Shown: piece after piece, positions 37,560 to 50,400 of the stretch | Numbering within the stretch: position 1 is the first letter of the stretch | Layout: each line of letters opens with the position of its first letter | Source: Scatophagus argus | Lineage: Eukaryota; Chordata; Actinopteri; Scatophagidae | Length of the DNA stretch: 64,000 bases | Direction: 5' to 3' | NCBI RefSeq assembly: GCF_020382885.2 | Contig: NC_058513.1 | Location: 9,023,774 to 9,087,773, forward strand | The notes under the pieces: model-generated | What the model was told of the DNA's origin: nothing | Database searches by the model: none | Seen by the model: only the letters and a program-made list of their open reading frames with translations | Made by a program: the position numbers and the translations under genes

Positions 37560-38280
37560 AAAATACAAAAACGCGAGTACTCAAATGGCTAACGTGACTG
37601 CCACCTTCTCGCTGGGCTGTACAGTATCTGCTGCGACAGTTGTGTCAGCATACACTGGACTGACAGCAGCAAATAACGCACTAACATTAGCTAGCCAGCT
37701 GAGGTAGCTAATACGTTAGACGATTCACACAGGTCACTGAGTATTTAACATTACCGCCCGATTAAATCTGATACACCCGTTTCCATTCACAGTGGCCAAG
37801 TTAGCATTGCTAACGTTAGCTAGCTGCAAGCTGCTCCTGTCAGTGCATGTCAACAGCTAACGAGACATTCACCAGACACACAAAACAGACTGCCTGACAA
37901 CATAACATACAAGACAGACATGAAGCCATACAAATACTGACCGAACTCAAAACAACCTAGTTAGTAAAATGTGCTGTTTAACGGCGCAGCACCAGCTAGC
38001 ATAAATGTTACCAACCATAAATTAATTTGGTCCGCGGTCCGTCTTGGACTTTGTGAACGTGGAGAGATTTAAGCTAAAATTTGTGGGAAAACGGTGCATT
38101 TGAAAGACAGACACGGTGACAGGAATAAGAATTACCTCTACCGCACAAGTCCGAAGAGTGGTAAGTAAATGCTGGATGACTGACAGCAAGTAAACTGTCG
38201 TTATCCTTACCTGGATGTGAGATGTCTTGAGACGTGAAGCAGCATTCATATTAAGTTGTCTCGAGCATGCGCAGTGCATC
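37560..38280 (-). promoter_or_regulatory. Probable tbc1d24 promoter with GCTAACGTTAGC cluster
   Basis: GGCTAACGTG (37588), ACATTAGCTAGCCAGC (37684), TAGCTAATACGTTAG (37705), the palindrome GCTAACGTTAGC with a following TAGC (37809-37824), CAGCTAACGAG (37854) and CCAGCTAGCAT (37991) crowd into about 400 bases. CpG dinucleotides increase towards 38.2 kb. The position fits the first non-coding exon and start site of tbc1d24, which no coding exon otherwise marks. Confidence 0.5.
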
Positions 38281-40104
38281 CAGTGCTTATGGCGCGTGTT
38301 GCAGCTGAAGCTGCTGAGAGGGGCTCAGGTGGGTTGATTAAAATAAACATGTGTATATGTTTATAGCCTCTTTCGTGTGTACTGTGATTAATTCCCATGA
38401 GTGGAACTATTTATGTTATAAAGAAGTGTCACCATTCAAAGTTTGTGAACGAAGAAAACTAGACTACACATGTCCATATACTTCTATAAATATACTGAAT
38501 GGCAGATGATATTAAGGTTGTTAAAAGTATAATAATGTACTTTGTGAACCAAAGAGCAACCCAAGCTAAATACTGACATATTCTTTCAATGCTTATATCT
38601 TATGGAAACCAGCTTCCACTGCTGTGACCATGTGGAGGTTGCGTGTCAGATCTCAGTATCTGTCTTGTTTACGTGAAGACATGCTCTGCCAAATAAGTCA
38701 TGGCACTGGGAAAGGACAGGAAGTACCCTAGCAAGGACAACAAACCCTGTCTTTGTCCTGTACTCAAAGCAACTGCCCAACACATGACAGTTATTACTGA
38801 TAATTAAATTGTGGAACTATCATTGCCTTGCACAACAACTCAGGAGGAAATGTCAGCCCTGTCTTGTTCCTCTTTTTCTTCAGCCAGAGTTTTTCATGTG
38901 TGAGCATCTTAGTGCTGCAATGGAGAAGTAATAGCAATATTTCATTGTGTATAACACTTTGTCTATACTTTTATTTATCATTTTCTTGTGTTGTAAATCT
39001 CAATTTGCACCACCTTTGTCTTGCATCAATCTATTTGGCCCTAATGTGTGTTGGAAAGGAGACTGCAGCCATGTCACATGAGGTAGCTCGAGCACCTGAA
39101 TGTGCAGAAACTCATGTCATGATGATTATTCACTTCTCTCTTCCATCTGTGACATTTGGATCAATCAAACGGAGACATGCTTATATATTACTCCCTAGAC
39201 AGCGTGTGTACATGCATGCATGTGTTGATTATGTGAAATGTTTTTGTGCATGCATTTGTGTGTGTGTGTGTGTGTGCTATAATTGTGAGTGTGGAGTGAT
39301 TATGAAGGAAGTTAAGGCAAAATGAAAAAAACATAAGTGAATATGAAGGATTGCTAGCACGTGTGTGTGTATGTGTGCATGTGAACGAGTGCATGCATGT
39401 GTGTGTGTGAGAGAGAGACAGAGAGACAGATGGGTGTAAAGCCAGTAAGCTTTTAGGTCTTAGCTTATGGCGGTTTATGCTCATCAAATCCTTTCATTCC
39501 CACACACTGTGTAACATCACTACAGTAACTAGTCCCAGTAACTAGTCCAGTGGTCTCCTCTAAACATGCACCATTAAGAAGAGGACTTGCACACTTGTAA
39601 ACACACAAATTAATTAGGGTATAAGACATGCATGTTAAACAATTAAATAAACCTCTGTAGCCCAGAGACATTAAAGACCTAGAGTTAATCACTCTGACTG
39701 GCCGAAATGTGAGCAAGTGGATTTGCATTTGTAAAGCAGCTGTCCTTGAGCAAGGCACTAAATCTGCCTTGTTCCAATGGTACAGTGCAGCTGCCAACCT
39801 AAAGAAAGCATAAAGGTTTATCCACAAAAACTGAATGAATGCTAATTATGCTACCCATTAGCACTTTAAATCAGTGAAAAATTAAATGATTTGTCAGTGA
39901 CAACTTTTCAAACATGAGGACTTGTTTGCTTTTCTTTGCACTTATAATTATGAACTGAATACTTCTGTGTTTGGTTTGATTGTTTGTTTTTTACTGATGG
40001 TCAAAAAAAATGATCAAATATTAACATAAATGAAGAGAAAAATAAGAAAAAATGTGATAACACATTCATTTATTTGCTAATCAATAAATTGTTACTATTG
40101 TCAC

Positions 40105-40556
40105 TATACAAGTACAGTGTGGGTGTGCATAGTGCTATAGCGCCTCCTGGATGGCAGCACAGTAAGAGCCTGTGACCTGGGTAGGTATGGTCCTCCAGTG
40201 TGTTCTTTGCTCTGCCTGCACACCGTGTGTGGTGTATCTCCTCTAGTGTAGGGAGCTGTGTGCCAATGACCCGCTGGGCAGTTTTGATAATTTGTTGGAG
40301 GGAGGAGTAACTTTAGTACCAAGCTGTGATGCAGTACGTGATGACGGATGTGATGGTGCACCTGTAGAAGTTGATCAGCAGTTTTTGCGGTAGCTGAGCC
40401 CTCTTCAGGGTCCTCAGGAGGTGGAGCCTCTGGGCACCCTTTTAGGCCACTGCTGATGTGTTGGTGGCCCATGACAGGTCCTTGCTGATGTGCACTCCCA
40501 GGAATCTGAATCTCTGGACTACCTCCACTGCCTCCCCTCCAATACTGAGACATAAT
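40105..40556 (-). mobile_element. Non-LTR retrotransposon (LINE) 3' ORF fragment
   Basis: Read on the minus strand with a few stops and frame changes, the stretch gives phrases such as GPPTHQQWPKRVPRGSTS, QLGTKVTPPSNKLSKLPSGS and RTHWRTIPTQVTGSYCAA. These are mutated forms of the end of a fish LINE reverse-transcriptase ORF (the part reading roughly W..NT....KKAQQRL.FLR and ..SLQ.IIKTAQ in intact copies). It belongs to the L2/Rex-like group by my recollection and is clearly dead. Confidence 0.65.
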
Positions 40557-42369
40557 AATTAAAAGAATCTTTAGTTGGACATCTACTGTATGTGAGTTTA
40601 ATTTTAAGACATCTTCATCAGTAAATCTTCACTCAGGAAGTTTACCTCAGCTGACATGGAGGAACATGGACAAGTGGCCAGCCAATCAAGGTTTAGTGTT
40701 GTAACTGCTTACTTGTTGAGGGAAGGAGGGTATGGCATCAGGCCACATTAGTTACAGTTTGTCAGCTGATTGATCAAGAAAATCCTTTACGGAGAGACAT
40801 GTGTGTCCTGTCTATCTCTGTCCAAATGGGATGTTGTTAATTAGTTAAGTGGGGTGGAAACTTTTGGCATGCTGTATGGTTCTGTGACCCATAGTCTTCC
40901 TAATTACTGTTGCATGCTTGTTCTCATGATCAGATCAAATCCCAATAAATCAGAATATCATTTTCCTCTTTATTCTTACAAACATCTTTCAGTTTTTGTA
41001 GAACTTATTTGCATTGAATCATCCCTGAATTATAAAATAATCTGTGTCTCTTAAAGGCAGTCTTGGCTGGAATGTGTGCAGCTCTGACAAACAGTAGAAC
41101 ATTTTGAACGAATGAAGCATTTCTTTAAAAATGCTTTAAAGTCTTTTAATTTTCAAACCCACATCAAAGAGTTGAATGTATTTCAGTGCTTTGAGAAAAT
41201 ATTGCTGTTTCAGCTATAATTCCTTTTCTTATTCGTGTTCCAGAGCAGACTCTGGTGTGTAAGTGCACCTTGGCACGGTGGCGCCCTCCTCAGGTACCTC
41301 TCAAATCAGTCTGTGTGGCTTTTCCACTTATTGACAAATGGTTATTGTAGTGCCTTGTGCAAGATAACGTAAGTTTACCTAGTCGTGCATAATTTAATCA
41401 ACTAAGAAAGTGACAAATACTATTGCGGCTCATTGAAACATACTTGTCTTTCAAAAGACCCTCTGATAACTAGGAATGGTTTCTCACTAGCACTTACGTT
41501 CTAGCATTTGCAACCAAAGTAAAACTGCAAAATAAATGAATGCACTAACTCCTGTCTGACTGAGTTATTTGACAACTGCAATTGTGCTACAACACAGTAA
41601 AGAAGAACTGCAACTTTTAATTGTTACCTCTAAAGTTTCCACTGATTATTTTCTTGTGTCCATTATTATGCTTACTATTTGTACTGTCTTTTGTCTGTAT
41701 TGTGTCATCCATTGCCAGATGTTTGCACCATTTGAGCTATTGAGATGAGCTCCCTGCTTGAGTATCACTTCACAGTTAAGGCTTAAGTCTAGCCAGCGAG
41801 ACTGAAAGAAACTGTGTCGCCCAATAGCGTGGGCTCCATTGTATCTGTGAAAGGCTTAAGTAGCACTCTGGGTATTGTTTTCTTTAAAGGGGAGTCAGGT
41901 TACCCTGACAACCAAAAGATGGCTACCCATAGGCTCTGAGACAAGAAAAGGCACGGCCAGAGAAGGAGGGAAAGAAAGCGAAAAGAGACAAAAAGTAGGC
42001 AAGATACTTCCCAGCTCCAACTTTATTTCCTTTTATTAGTTTGTGTTCTGAAAACAGACCTGATGGCTGCTGGTGGGTTGGGACGGAGACCAAAGGAGGT
42101 GAGGATGTGTGTGTGGTTTGTCTTGTTCGCTCAACTGCTGACATCACTGTATCTCTCACATTGACACATAACATCTTGTTCACAGCAGTTTTATTTCATT
42201 TAGGTTCAGCATTTCTGCCAGTTTAGTGAACACATTCAACACACCTGCAGAAAGACCACAGACTAAAGGCTTCCATGGCCAGTCATGCTGGCAGTAGTAT
42301 TAGGCCTACAGTGAAATTTATTTAGGTTTGTAGACTTTGTTGATGTAATTCATGTAGAAAGTGTGACCA

Positions 42370-42395
42370 TCTATCCATTCATTTTCTATACCGTT
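42370..42395 (-). repeat. SINE tail fragment
   Basis: CTATCCATTCATTTTCTATACC matches the 3' tail of the tRNA-derived SINE found whole at 44593-44963. Only the tail is present. Confidence 0.55.
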
Positions 42396-43689
42396 TTGGA
42401 AGTGTGACCATTCATATGCAACTTAAAGAATCTACACTGGATCTTTAGTGCTTAAATTCATCATAGGGCTGAAAAATGTAGTGCAATTCTGTTATTCTCT
42501 GCCCAAGATGTAACTATACATCTGTTATTGAGTGTGTTATGCTCACTGCTACTTGCAATCCTTATTTTGACAGTGAGATCCAACATCCTTTAAACAGAAG
42601 GCCATGCATGTCGCACTGCGGCCACGCAGGTAAGGCTTATTTGAGACAAATCAGTAGTAAAATAGTGCAGTAGCAAGTAACTGATGCACCTAACCTCCAT
42701 CATACCTGCACATGCAGCGTACACCAACATTTTGCTTTACTTATTTTGCGTGGTTGAAAGCCATAAAAAGGCAAATTGTCAGTCTCATTTTGACAGCTGG
42801 AAGGTCTTTGACACATTACGGTGGCTCTTAGGCTTGTTTACAAAGCACAATACGTAATTGATTATTTTCTCTAATGTGTAGCTGCATCTCCCCAGCACAT
42901 GACATCACTTACAGTAGATGTCAGGCCAACTATCACAGAGCTGATCTGTTTTAGCATGATTTTTCTTTCTTTCTTGGCCTTACAACTTTACACCTTTTCC
43001 ATAATGTATAGCGTATGCCCTGCAGAGATGTGTGATGTGTTTTGATGAAATGCAGATAGAAAGAGTAAAATGGAAATAGTTTGTCTAGATCTGAATCTGG
43101 AGCTTTACAGGCATTAGGGGATTCCTGAAGCTGTTTGTGCATGTACTTGCACTTGCCTATAGTGTGTTTCCTTAGGTAAGGGTTAGTGAGTTTACTGGCC
43201 TGATGAAAGTGAGAGTGAAGTGACTGCTCTCTCTGCCCCAGTTAAAGTGAAGCTGGGAGCCCACGTGAGTGGTGAGCAGACATGGAACATCACACCTCAG
43301 ATATTCGCTCTGACTCACCACGGTCCTCAATGGAAGTCGTGGAACAATCTAGTTTTTCACATTTTCAGCATTTGATAACAGGCTGAGTCAGCCCGTCTTT
43401 TTATTCTATCAAATTTAGATGAAATCTATAAAGATTAAAATTTAATTGGTTCTTTTTGACACACATGATTAAAAAGTGACCCTTTATTTTATGTCCAATA
43501 TGTGACCAATTCCCTCTATTGCACAGACTGCTGGGTGTGTGCTCACTGAAAACATTGATGCAGTGGGAATGATTTTTCATTTTCTGTTTCCAGCCTTGCT
43601 AGAGAAGTTCCATATACAGAAACTTGGGCAGTGACTGCGGGGTCCATGGAAAGATAAGCTAATGAGCAGGAAAGTCTAACCTAACCTAC

Positions 43690-44185
43690 CAACCTAAACA
43701 ATTAAAGTTAATTGCCAAAAGTATTAAAAAAAACAGCTAAAATAGTAAAATCAATAATAATAAATAGTAAATTTAGCCTAAAGATGAAATAAGGTAAAAG
43801 CAATAGCTAGTAAATGGTACACTACATTGATAATAACTAATAAACATTTGAGATAGTTTCTAAAAGTAACAGGTAAACAGTTGAAAGAGGTGGCATTAGC
43901 TGGTTATTGGACAAAGAACTGAAATAGGCAGCTAATCATATGGATAATTGGATAAAAGAAATTGATAAATGTCAGAAAAAGTTGCCATTAGTGAAAGTGG
44001 TCAAATTTTATAACTATAGGCAATGAATGAACAATTCAAATAGTCAGATAAATATAACATAATGAATAAAAGGTCCAAAATGTTGCTAAAAGTAATGGAT
44101 AAACATTTAAAACAGATGACTAAAAGTAAAAATTGGATAAATGGTTAAAATAGATGCTTAAAGCTTAAATGCTTAAATAAAAACA
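43690..44185. repeat. Degenerate AT-rich minisatellite-like array
   Basis: A loosely kept unit of roughly 35 bases, containing GCTAAAAGTAATGGATAAAC followed by a TTTAAAAYAGATG phrase, recurs through the stretch (best copies at about 43858-43900, 44082-44118 and 44119-44155). Copies are diverged, and the left part is too degraded to count units. Confidence 0.5.
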
Positions 44186-44402
44186 GCTCAAACGTCCATC
44201 ACTCCAAGGTAGAAGTATGGCTGCAAACTTGACCAAAATGATCTAACCACTGACACTCGAATTTTGTTATAAATTCCTCATCCAGTTCAAATCACTTCAA
44301 ATAAGCACATTTGGCAGATGCCATTGGGCTGTGAGCTGCTGATGGAGGATTACTGTCTTCTGCTGGCTCCGCCATTTGTAGTGAGGAGTTGCTCTCTGTG
44401 TT

Positions 44403-47400
44403 ATGCTCTCTAGTGGTTGCCTAGTGCTCTGCCTGTGCCTGTCTGTGTTCACCCTGCTGCTGCAGAGTCTCTGGGTGCCACTTGAGATGACCAGAGATGA
44501 ACCTGCCGGGAGGTCACCTGAGGAACAAGGTAACTTACATGGACACACACGGTTTAGCTTGGGAGTGGACCTTGAATAAACAAGCAGAATTCATCCATCC
44601 ATCCATCCATTTTCTATACCGCTTATCCGTCAGGGTCGCGGGGGAGCTGGAGCCTATCCCAGCTGACTACAGGCGAGAGGCGGGGTACACCCTGGACTGG
44701 TCGCCAGTCAATCGCAGGGCCAACACACAAAGACAGACAACCACACACTCTCACACTCACACCTAGGGGCAATGTAGAGTAGCCAATTAACCTAATGTGC
44801 ATGTTTTTGGTATTGTGGGAGGAAGCCGGAGTACCCGGAGAAAACCCACGCAGGCACAGGGAGAACATGCAAACTCCACATAGAAGGGCCCAGACCGGGA
44901 TTCGAACCTGGAACCCTCTTGCTATGAGGTGACAGCGCTAACCACTGCACCACCGTGCCGCCCACAAGCAGAATTCTTCAAAAAAAAAAAAAAAAAAAAA
45001 AAGTAAAAACCCACGCAACCATGGAGCAATTCTAATTATGAATAAAGCAAACAGTGAATATTTTTGCAGAGATTTTCTGTCTTCCCGGTTTTGGACAAAG
45101 CTTTGTACACAATTCGCTGTGGGTCCCCTCATGTGTCTGTAGTTGTGGGTTTGCAGCCAAGGGCTACCCCTGTGCAATTCAGTAGTCTTCAAAAAGTTTC
45201 CCTAAAGGAGGGTATTTTAGGGAGGCAGCAGACAAGGTTGTTTGTGCAACAAAGTCTTTCTTCATAGTTTACAACAAAGAGACAAATGTTGTCAACAATC
45301 TCCTGCAGAGTCAGATTTTCTGTAAAAAACAGCTTTCTCTCTTATGCATCTGATGAATAAATTATCATATTCAGGCACTGTGCTTCCCTCAAACTTCTAT
45401 GAGTCACTTTTAAAAATCAACACGAGCATTTTGGAAAACTCAACAAGTTTCACGGCATAAGCATTTCAGGAGGTCTCTGTTTGTTGCTTTTGTTGCGAAT
45501 CATAATTTAATAATTTAACATTGTTTGCACCATTTGGATCATTGTTGATAATGTTTAGGGTTTTTTTTTTTATTGTTTTTTTTAACTCAAAGAAACTTGA
45601 TCCTGTGAATAAAAGTAGCCATCTTTGAAGGATAATATTGAGATACACAGGTTTAATTTACGACAGAACAAATTCACAACTGCAACAATGTGGCTACTGA
45701 TATCTGTTTCAAAACAAATCCCAGAAGATTACTTTTTTATCTAAACATTGCATTCCACTGCTTCTCAGACTGTAGGAAAACAGTTTTTTGCTGACAATGT
45801 AACCCACTGGTGGATCATGGCCACAGACCCACAATTGCTCTGTGCTTTGAGGGACCCACCACAAGTTGTGTACAAAGAGCCACCCAGCGATGGTTGTGAT
45901 GGAAATACCACACCGAGGAAGCTGTTGGTCAGCACAAACAGCTCAAACACATCACCAAATGTTCAGTTTTCAGTCTCTGTGAAGAATCATGTGCTTGACC
46001 CAAGCCAGTTTATGTCAGATTCAATTTTAAAGTGAACTTTTTGATTTTATGCTGGCAGTGACTTGAGATCATTTAGTTTAGGCTTTGCCTTATGGAGGTT
46101 TGCTTGCTTTGGAAAAAAACAAATGATATGCAAAAATTAAGTTTCACCCACATCATTGTAACTTTAAGTATACTTAAGAAAACAACATACAACATAAAAC
46201 AGCACAAAACTGAATTGTCTCATTCCACTGGTGGATCTTTTCTATAATAAATTAATATGTTGGCTCTGACATTGACATGTCAGTATTATGAACTATACTG
46301 CAGTCATCCAGCAGGGGGCAATCAAGATACTTGGGCTTCACTTAACGGGAGCTCTCATGTTTTTCATCTTTATATACAGTCATCACTTGTGAGGGTTGCA
46401 CACCCCCCACACACATCATTTAATGAGCTCCACACACAGTTTTGAAGTTGTTTGGTCATTTAGTTATCTCACACAACTTACATGAAGATGTTACATAGTC
46501 CCACCTCTTCTCCCATTTGTCTTTCATTGCACCTGTGCCCAGAAGACCCCGGACATGTAAATAATGATAACGATAACAGCTGAGCAAACAGAGATGAGGT
46601 GACATCACCAGTCTGAGGCATTTTACTGTGTGCCACAGGTTAAAGCCTTATCCCCAAGGAGATCCTTATGACCTCAAATCAACCCTAACTCTGCCAGACC
46701 CCCCCACCCCCCACCAGGCTGAAGTACCTTTTGCAACAACTGTTTCCAACTGTCCCAGAGGTCCCTAGTATAACATTCAATATTCCTTATCCACTGCCAA
46801 TGCAACTCTTTTAACAGTCCTCCTTACTTCAATCAAATGTTTCACTCAAGACACCCTTGATCTGCCATCTCAAATAGCTCATATAAGCCTCACCAGCAGG
46901 CTTTAAAAACACACATTCACTGTTTTTACAGTTAAGGTATGTCTGGTAAACAGTAGAATGTCTGCCAACAAGCTAGGTGGCTAACAGAGTGCTTTACTGT
47001 GAACACCAGTACTTCAGGTCAGACACTTTAAACTGGGTGACCTCACCTTAACGTCTTATTAGTAAGGTATTCGTGGAAACACTCACAAAAACATATGAAT
47101 ATATTATGTCTACATGGGTGCATGTGCCTGCGGGTGTGTGTGTGTGTGAGAGAGAGGGCCAACTCTGTACAGTTACACTCAAAAAACAAATATGTTGTTC
47201 TCAGAAATTCTGAACCAGTACCATCTTTATCTGTCACTGAATTTTCATTCAGAGGAAATCACCACTGTAAAAATAATTAGATGCCATGGAATATGGAAAA
47301 TACATATAGCCACAATAAGCCATAATAAATAGTATTACATAACCATGCTGTTTCCTGACAAACACAGCCACATTTCTTGCTTCTGGATTTTCTGTGACAT

Positions 47401-50400
47401 CATACAGAATGCTACTACTTAAACATTATGAGAGAGGGAGCATATGATACTGTACATGAATGACATACCATGTTGTATACGCTTGATGTCATAGGTCAGC
47501 ATGGTCTCGGCTTTCGTAAGCTGGCTCTTCGCTTGGAGGCGTTGAGTACTCAGGTGCAGAGGCTGACCAGAGAGAGAGACAACACCCAGCTGACAAGAAC
47601 TGATCTCAGCCTGTTACTGCAGAGGTATTCAACAACATCTACAGTCTTAACATACAATCAGAATGCATGGCACATTTCAGTATAATGATGTAGCTTATTA
47701 CATTTGTTCATCCAGTGTGATTACATGCCGGTTTCTGATCTAGCTTTAGACAGGACCAGCAAGGCTTAGCCCACTTAGTAGAGAGAGAACTGAAGAGAGT
47801 GTCTCAGAGGCTTGACCAGCTCAGCAGTCATCATCACCATCAGTCTCACACACCATCACCTCTTGATGACCTCAGATTACACACAGGTAAAACCCAGACT
47901 TTTATCACATGTAATTTGTTTTGACTGACTGTGTTATCTTATTACTTTTTGGGGATTTCGATCTATTTTACCTCCTTAACATAACATGTATTATAAAAGA
48001 TTTTTGGCTTGCTTTACAACTGTTTTTATTTCTTAGTGCATGATTTCAGTTAACTACACACAGCATGTTCAAGATTATTAATGCTGATAATTCTTTGATA
48101 TGAAAGAGACTAAAGAGATGAGACAGACAAAAGATCTGTGCACCCACTTGTTTTGTATTTTCCTTTAGTTTGGATTGTCATGCCATACTGGATTGCCAAA
48201 AACACAATTTCATTGCCGCAAATAGGGAGAATCTGCTGTGTTCAAATTTAAATCTTAATTTGACTTTGTACTTTGCTAAAAGCAGCTCATTGTTCCAGCT
48301 AAAACAGAGATTTTAGGATTTGTTCCAGTTACAATATGATTTAACAATCTAGCTACACCAAATAAACACACTGCCCCCTCCCTGCATGTTGCCAGCTTCA
48401 ATAATTGGCCAACTGCAAGCTTTTCTGTGGTTTACTGCTGTGGTAGTGCGACACTCGGAGCCAAATGCACGGTTCATAGCCTCAATAGAGGTTAACCACA
48501 CAGTGAAATTAACAAGCTGTGATAATGGAGGGTGTGAATGGGGGGGTTAAAGGGCACTGGGTGCAGGTGGTTATGGGGAATGAAGTCCTTGAATAGAAGT
48601 TTAACAAGTCCCACAGAGCCAGTGCCGATCAACTGGCCGTGGGGAGGAAAAAAGTTTACGTCTACATTACGACCCTCCCGAGAGGTGTCAGGTGAGAGTC
48701 AGGTTACGTGCCCTTGTTGGCACGCGAGGGGTTGGGTGAGTGTGCATTTTGTGTGTGTGTGTGTTCAGTGGGGATGAGTGGGTAAATGTTTACCTCCCTT
48801 CCTGAAAAGGAAATTTATGAAGCTTGGGCCACACAGACACCATAACGTGCATATGTGAAGGTACACACTTGTCGACATGTACACACATGCCACCCGCATG
48901 CACTTCCCCGTCACCAGCCTGTTCGCCCCCTACCCTCTTCCTCTCACATTACCTCACACCCATAAAATACGACTGAATTACCCACGAGTCCTTTCACCGA
49001 CCTGTCTACTCATACTCTTGTTTTTGCAGAAAGAGCACTTTTTGCAGCAGCAAATCACTGTTTTTAGGATTTCACACCTCAGCTATGTCTACGGCTTTTC
49101 TTATCTTTTTTTTTCCCCTCCTTGCTTTTCCTTTTTACTAGGTTGTTTTACATAGTTAAACACTGTGTATTTTGGCAAGGGCTGGCATTGTAAAAGGGTA
49201 TGTTTGGTAGGAGGCAGGTGTGTCAGGTGTGTGTGTTCATTCCAGTTGATTGACATTGGCTAGAGATGGTGGGGGGGCTTACGGGAAAGGGCCTCTGAGA
49301 ACACACTGCCTCCACTCTAGTGCCTCTTGCAGGCACGACAACCCTATACATCGTGCTGATGGCTGCTGCTCATTGTGAACATTTCGAGTCAAGAGGTTGT
49401 ATATCAAAGTTATTATCCTCTGTTCTTCATTACCCACAGTGAGTTAAACCTACAGTGCACTTTTTGTTACTAAAGCCAAGCTGGTGGAATAATGATGCAT
49501 TCAAAGTAGCCACATAAAGTTTAAAACTGTATGATGGCTAATATCTTACCCCTAGGGACCAATGAGAAGTGTGAGGTGCCAGTGGATCCTGCATATCCGG
49601 TGTGTGCAGAGAAAGTGGAGGTGAGAAGGTGGAAAGATATATGGTGGCATGAACTGTACGGCTCTGTATTTGCACTAGTGAAGTGCTCACCTTCTCTTAA
49701 AGTTTTATATTTAATATTTAGTTCCAAATAATGGTTTGGATATGGAAATACCATTGTGGACTATCCAAGTTAGTCTGCATGATGAATTGTTGTACGTAAC
49801 CAAAAATGAGCACCGTTATTTTTATTTGTCGTTATTTTGATTTAAAATCTGTCTCTCTGGCAGTTTCTGCGGGCCCGTTGGCAGTCAGACCCCTGTTATG
49901 CTTTTTATGGGGTGGAAGGTACCACCTGCTCCATACTTACTTACCTTAGCCAAATAGAGGACTTTTGTCCCCCTCGTCTTGGAAGAAACCACTCTGCCCT
50001 GCCGTGGCACCAGAAACCTCACTCTTTCACAGAGAAGGTACGACCACATCGACCTTATGCTGTATTTGAAAGAATGATTAAGTTCATATTAAAGCACTTC
50101 ATAATTTGCACCCCCTGACCGTTTCACACTTTGATTGTACACAGGCTGAGATACGTACAACTTTGAGCCCACTGTATGAGGTCATCAGCAAAAACAGTGG
50201 TCCTGCCGCAAACTTCATCCAGTCCAGACTGGAAAGGATGTCCGAACGGTGGATACAAGCTGGTCAGAGGCTGAGGCAGAGCAGCAACAAGACTGTCTCG
50301 GCCCAGATGAGGGTATAAACTAGCATGTCATCTCTGCCAAGAATTATTCAAAGTATTTTCAAGAATTTAGTTTCTGTGATTTCAGAAATTCCCCCAACAT

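Larger units (their letters stand above)
35393..38280 (-). other. tbc1d24 5' non-coding region and intron
   Basis: No further coding exon was found upstream of the tbc1d24 start. The start exon has an acceptor-like CTCAG about 24 bases before ATG, so at least one non-coding first exon must lie further up. The CpG-bearing, motif-rich stretch at about 37560-38280 is the likely promoter. A degenerate direct repeat lies at 36235-36470; the rest is AT-rich with nothing recognisable. Confidence 0.55.
38281..44402. other. Intergenic region between tbc1d24 and the MGAT5B-like gene
   Basis: About 6 kb between two divergent genes. It contains TG/GA microsatellites (39258-39276, 39360-39430), a LINE 3' fragment (about 40105-40556), a SINE-tail fragment (42370-42395) and a degenerate AT-rich tandem repeat (about 43690-44185). 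No coding exon is supported. A 165-residue ORF at 38828-39325 runs through simple repeats and has no recognisable domain. Confidence 0.6.

Noticed and set aside
38828-39325. 165-residue ORF on the plus strand
   Set aside because: It runs into a TG microsatellite (CVCVCVC), has no domain or exon-like ends, and its composition is that of non-coding DNA.
42063-42098. Short exon-like frame MAAGGLGRRPKE followed by GT
   Set aside because: The phase does not fit any downstream exon and there is no family match.
44497-44529. ATG at 44497 (MNLPGGHLRNK) as first exon of the MGAT5B-like gene
   Set aside because: Its phase does not fit the next exon; the frame starting at 44403 over the same bases does, and it provides the membrane segment.
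45748-46035. 95-residue ORF in intron 1 of the MGAT5B-like gene
   Set aside because: No family resemblance, and the phases of the flanking exons already join without it.
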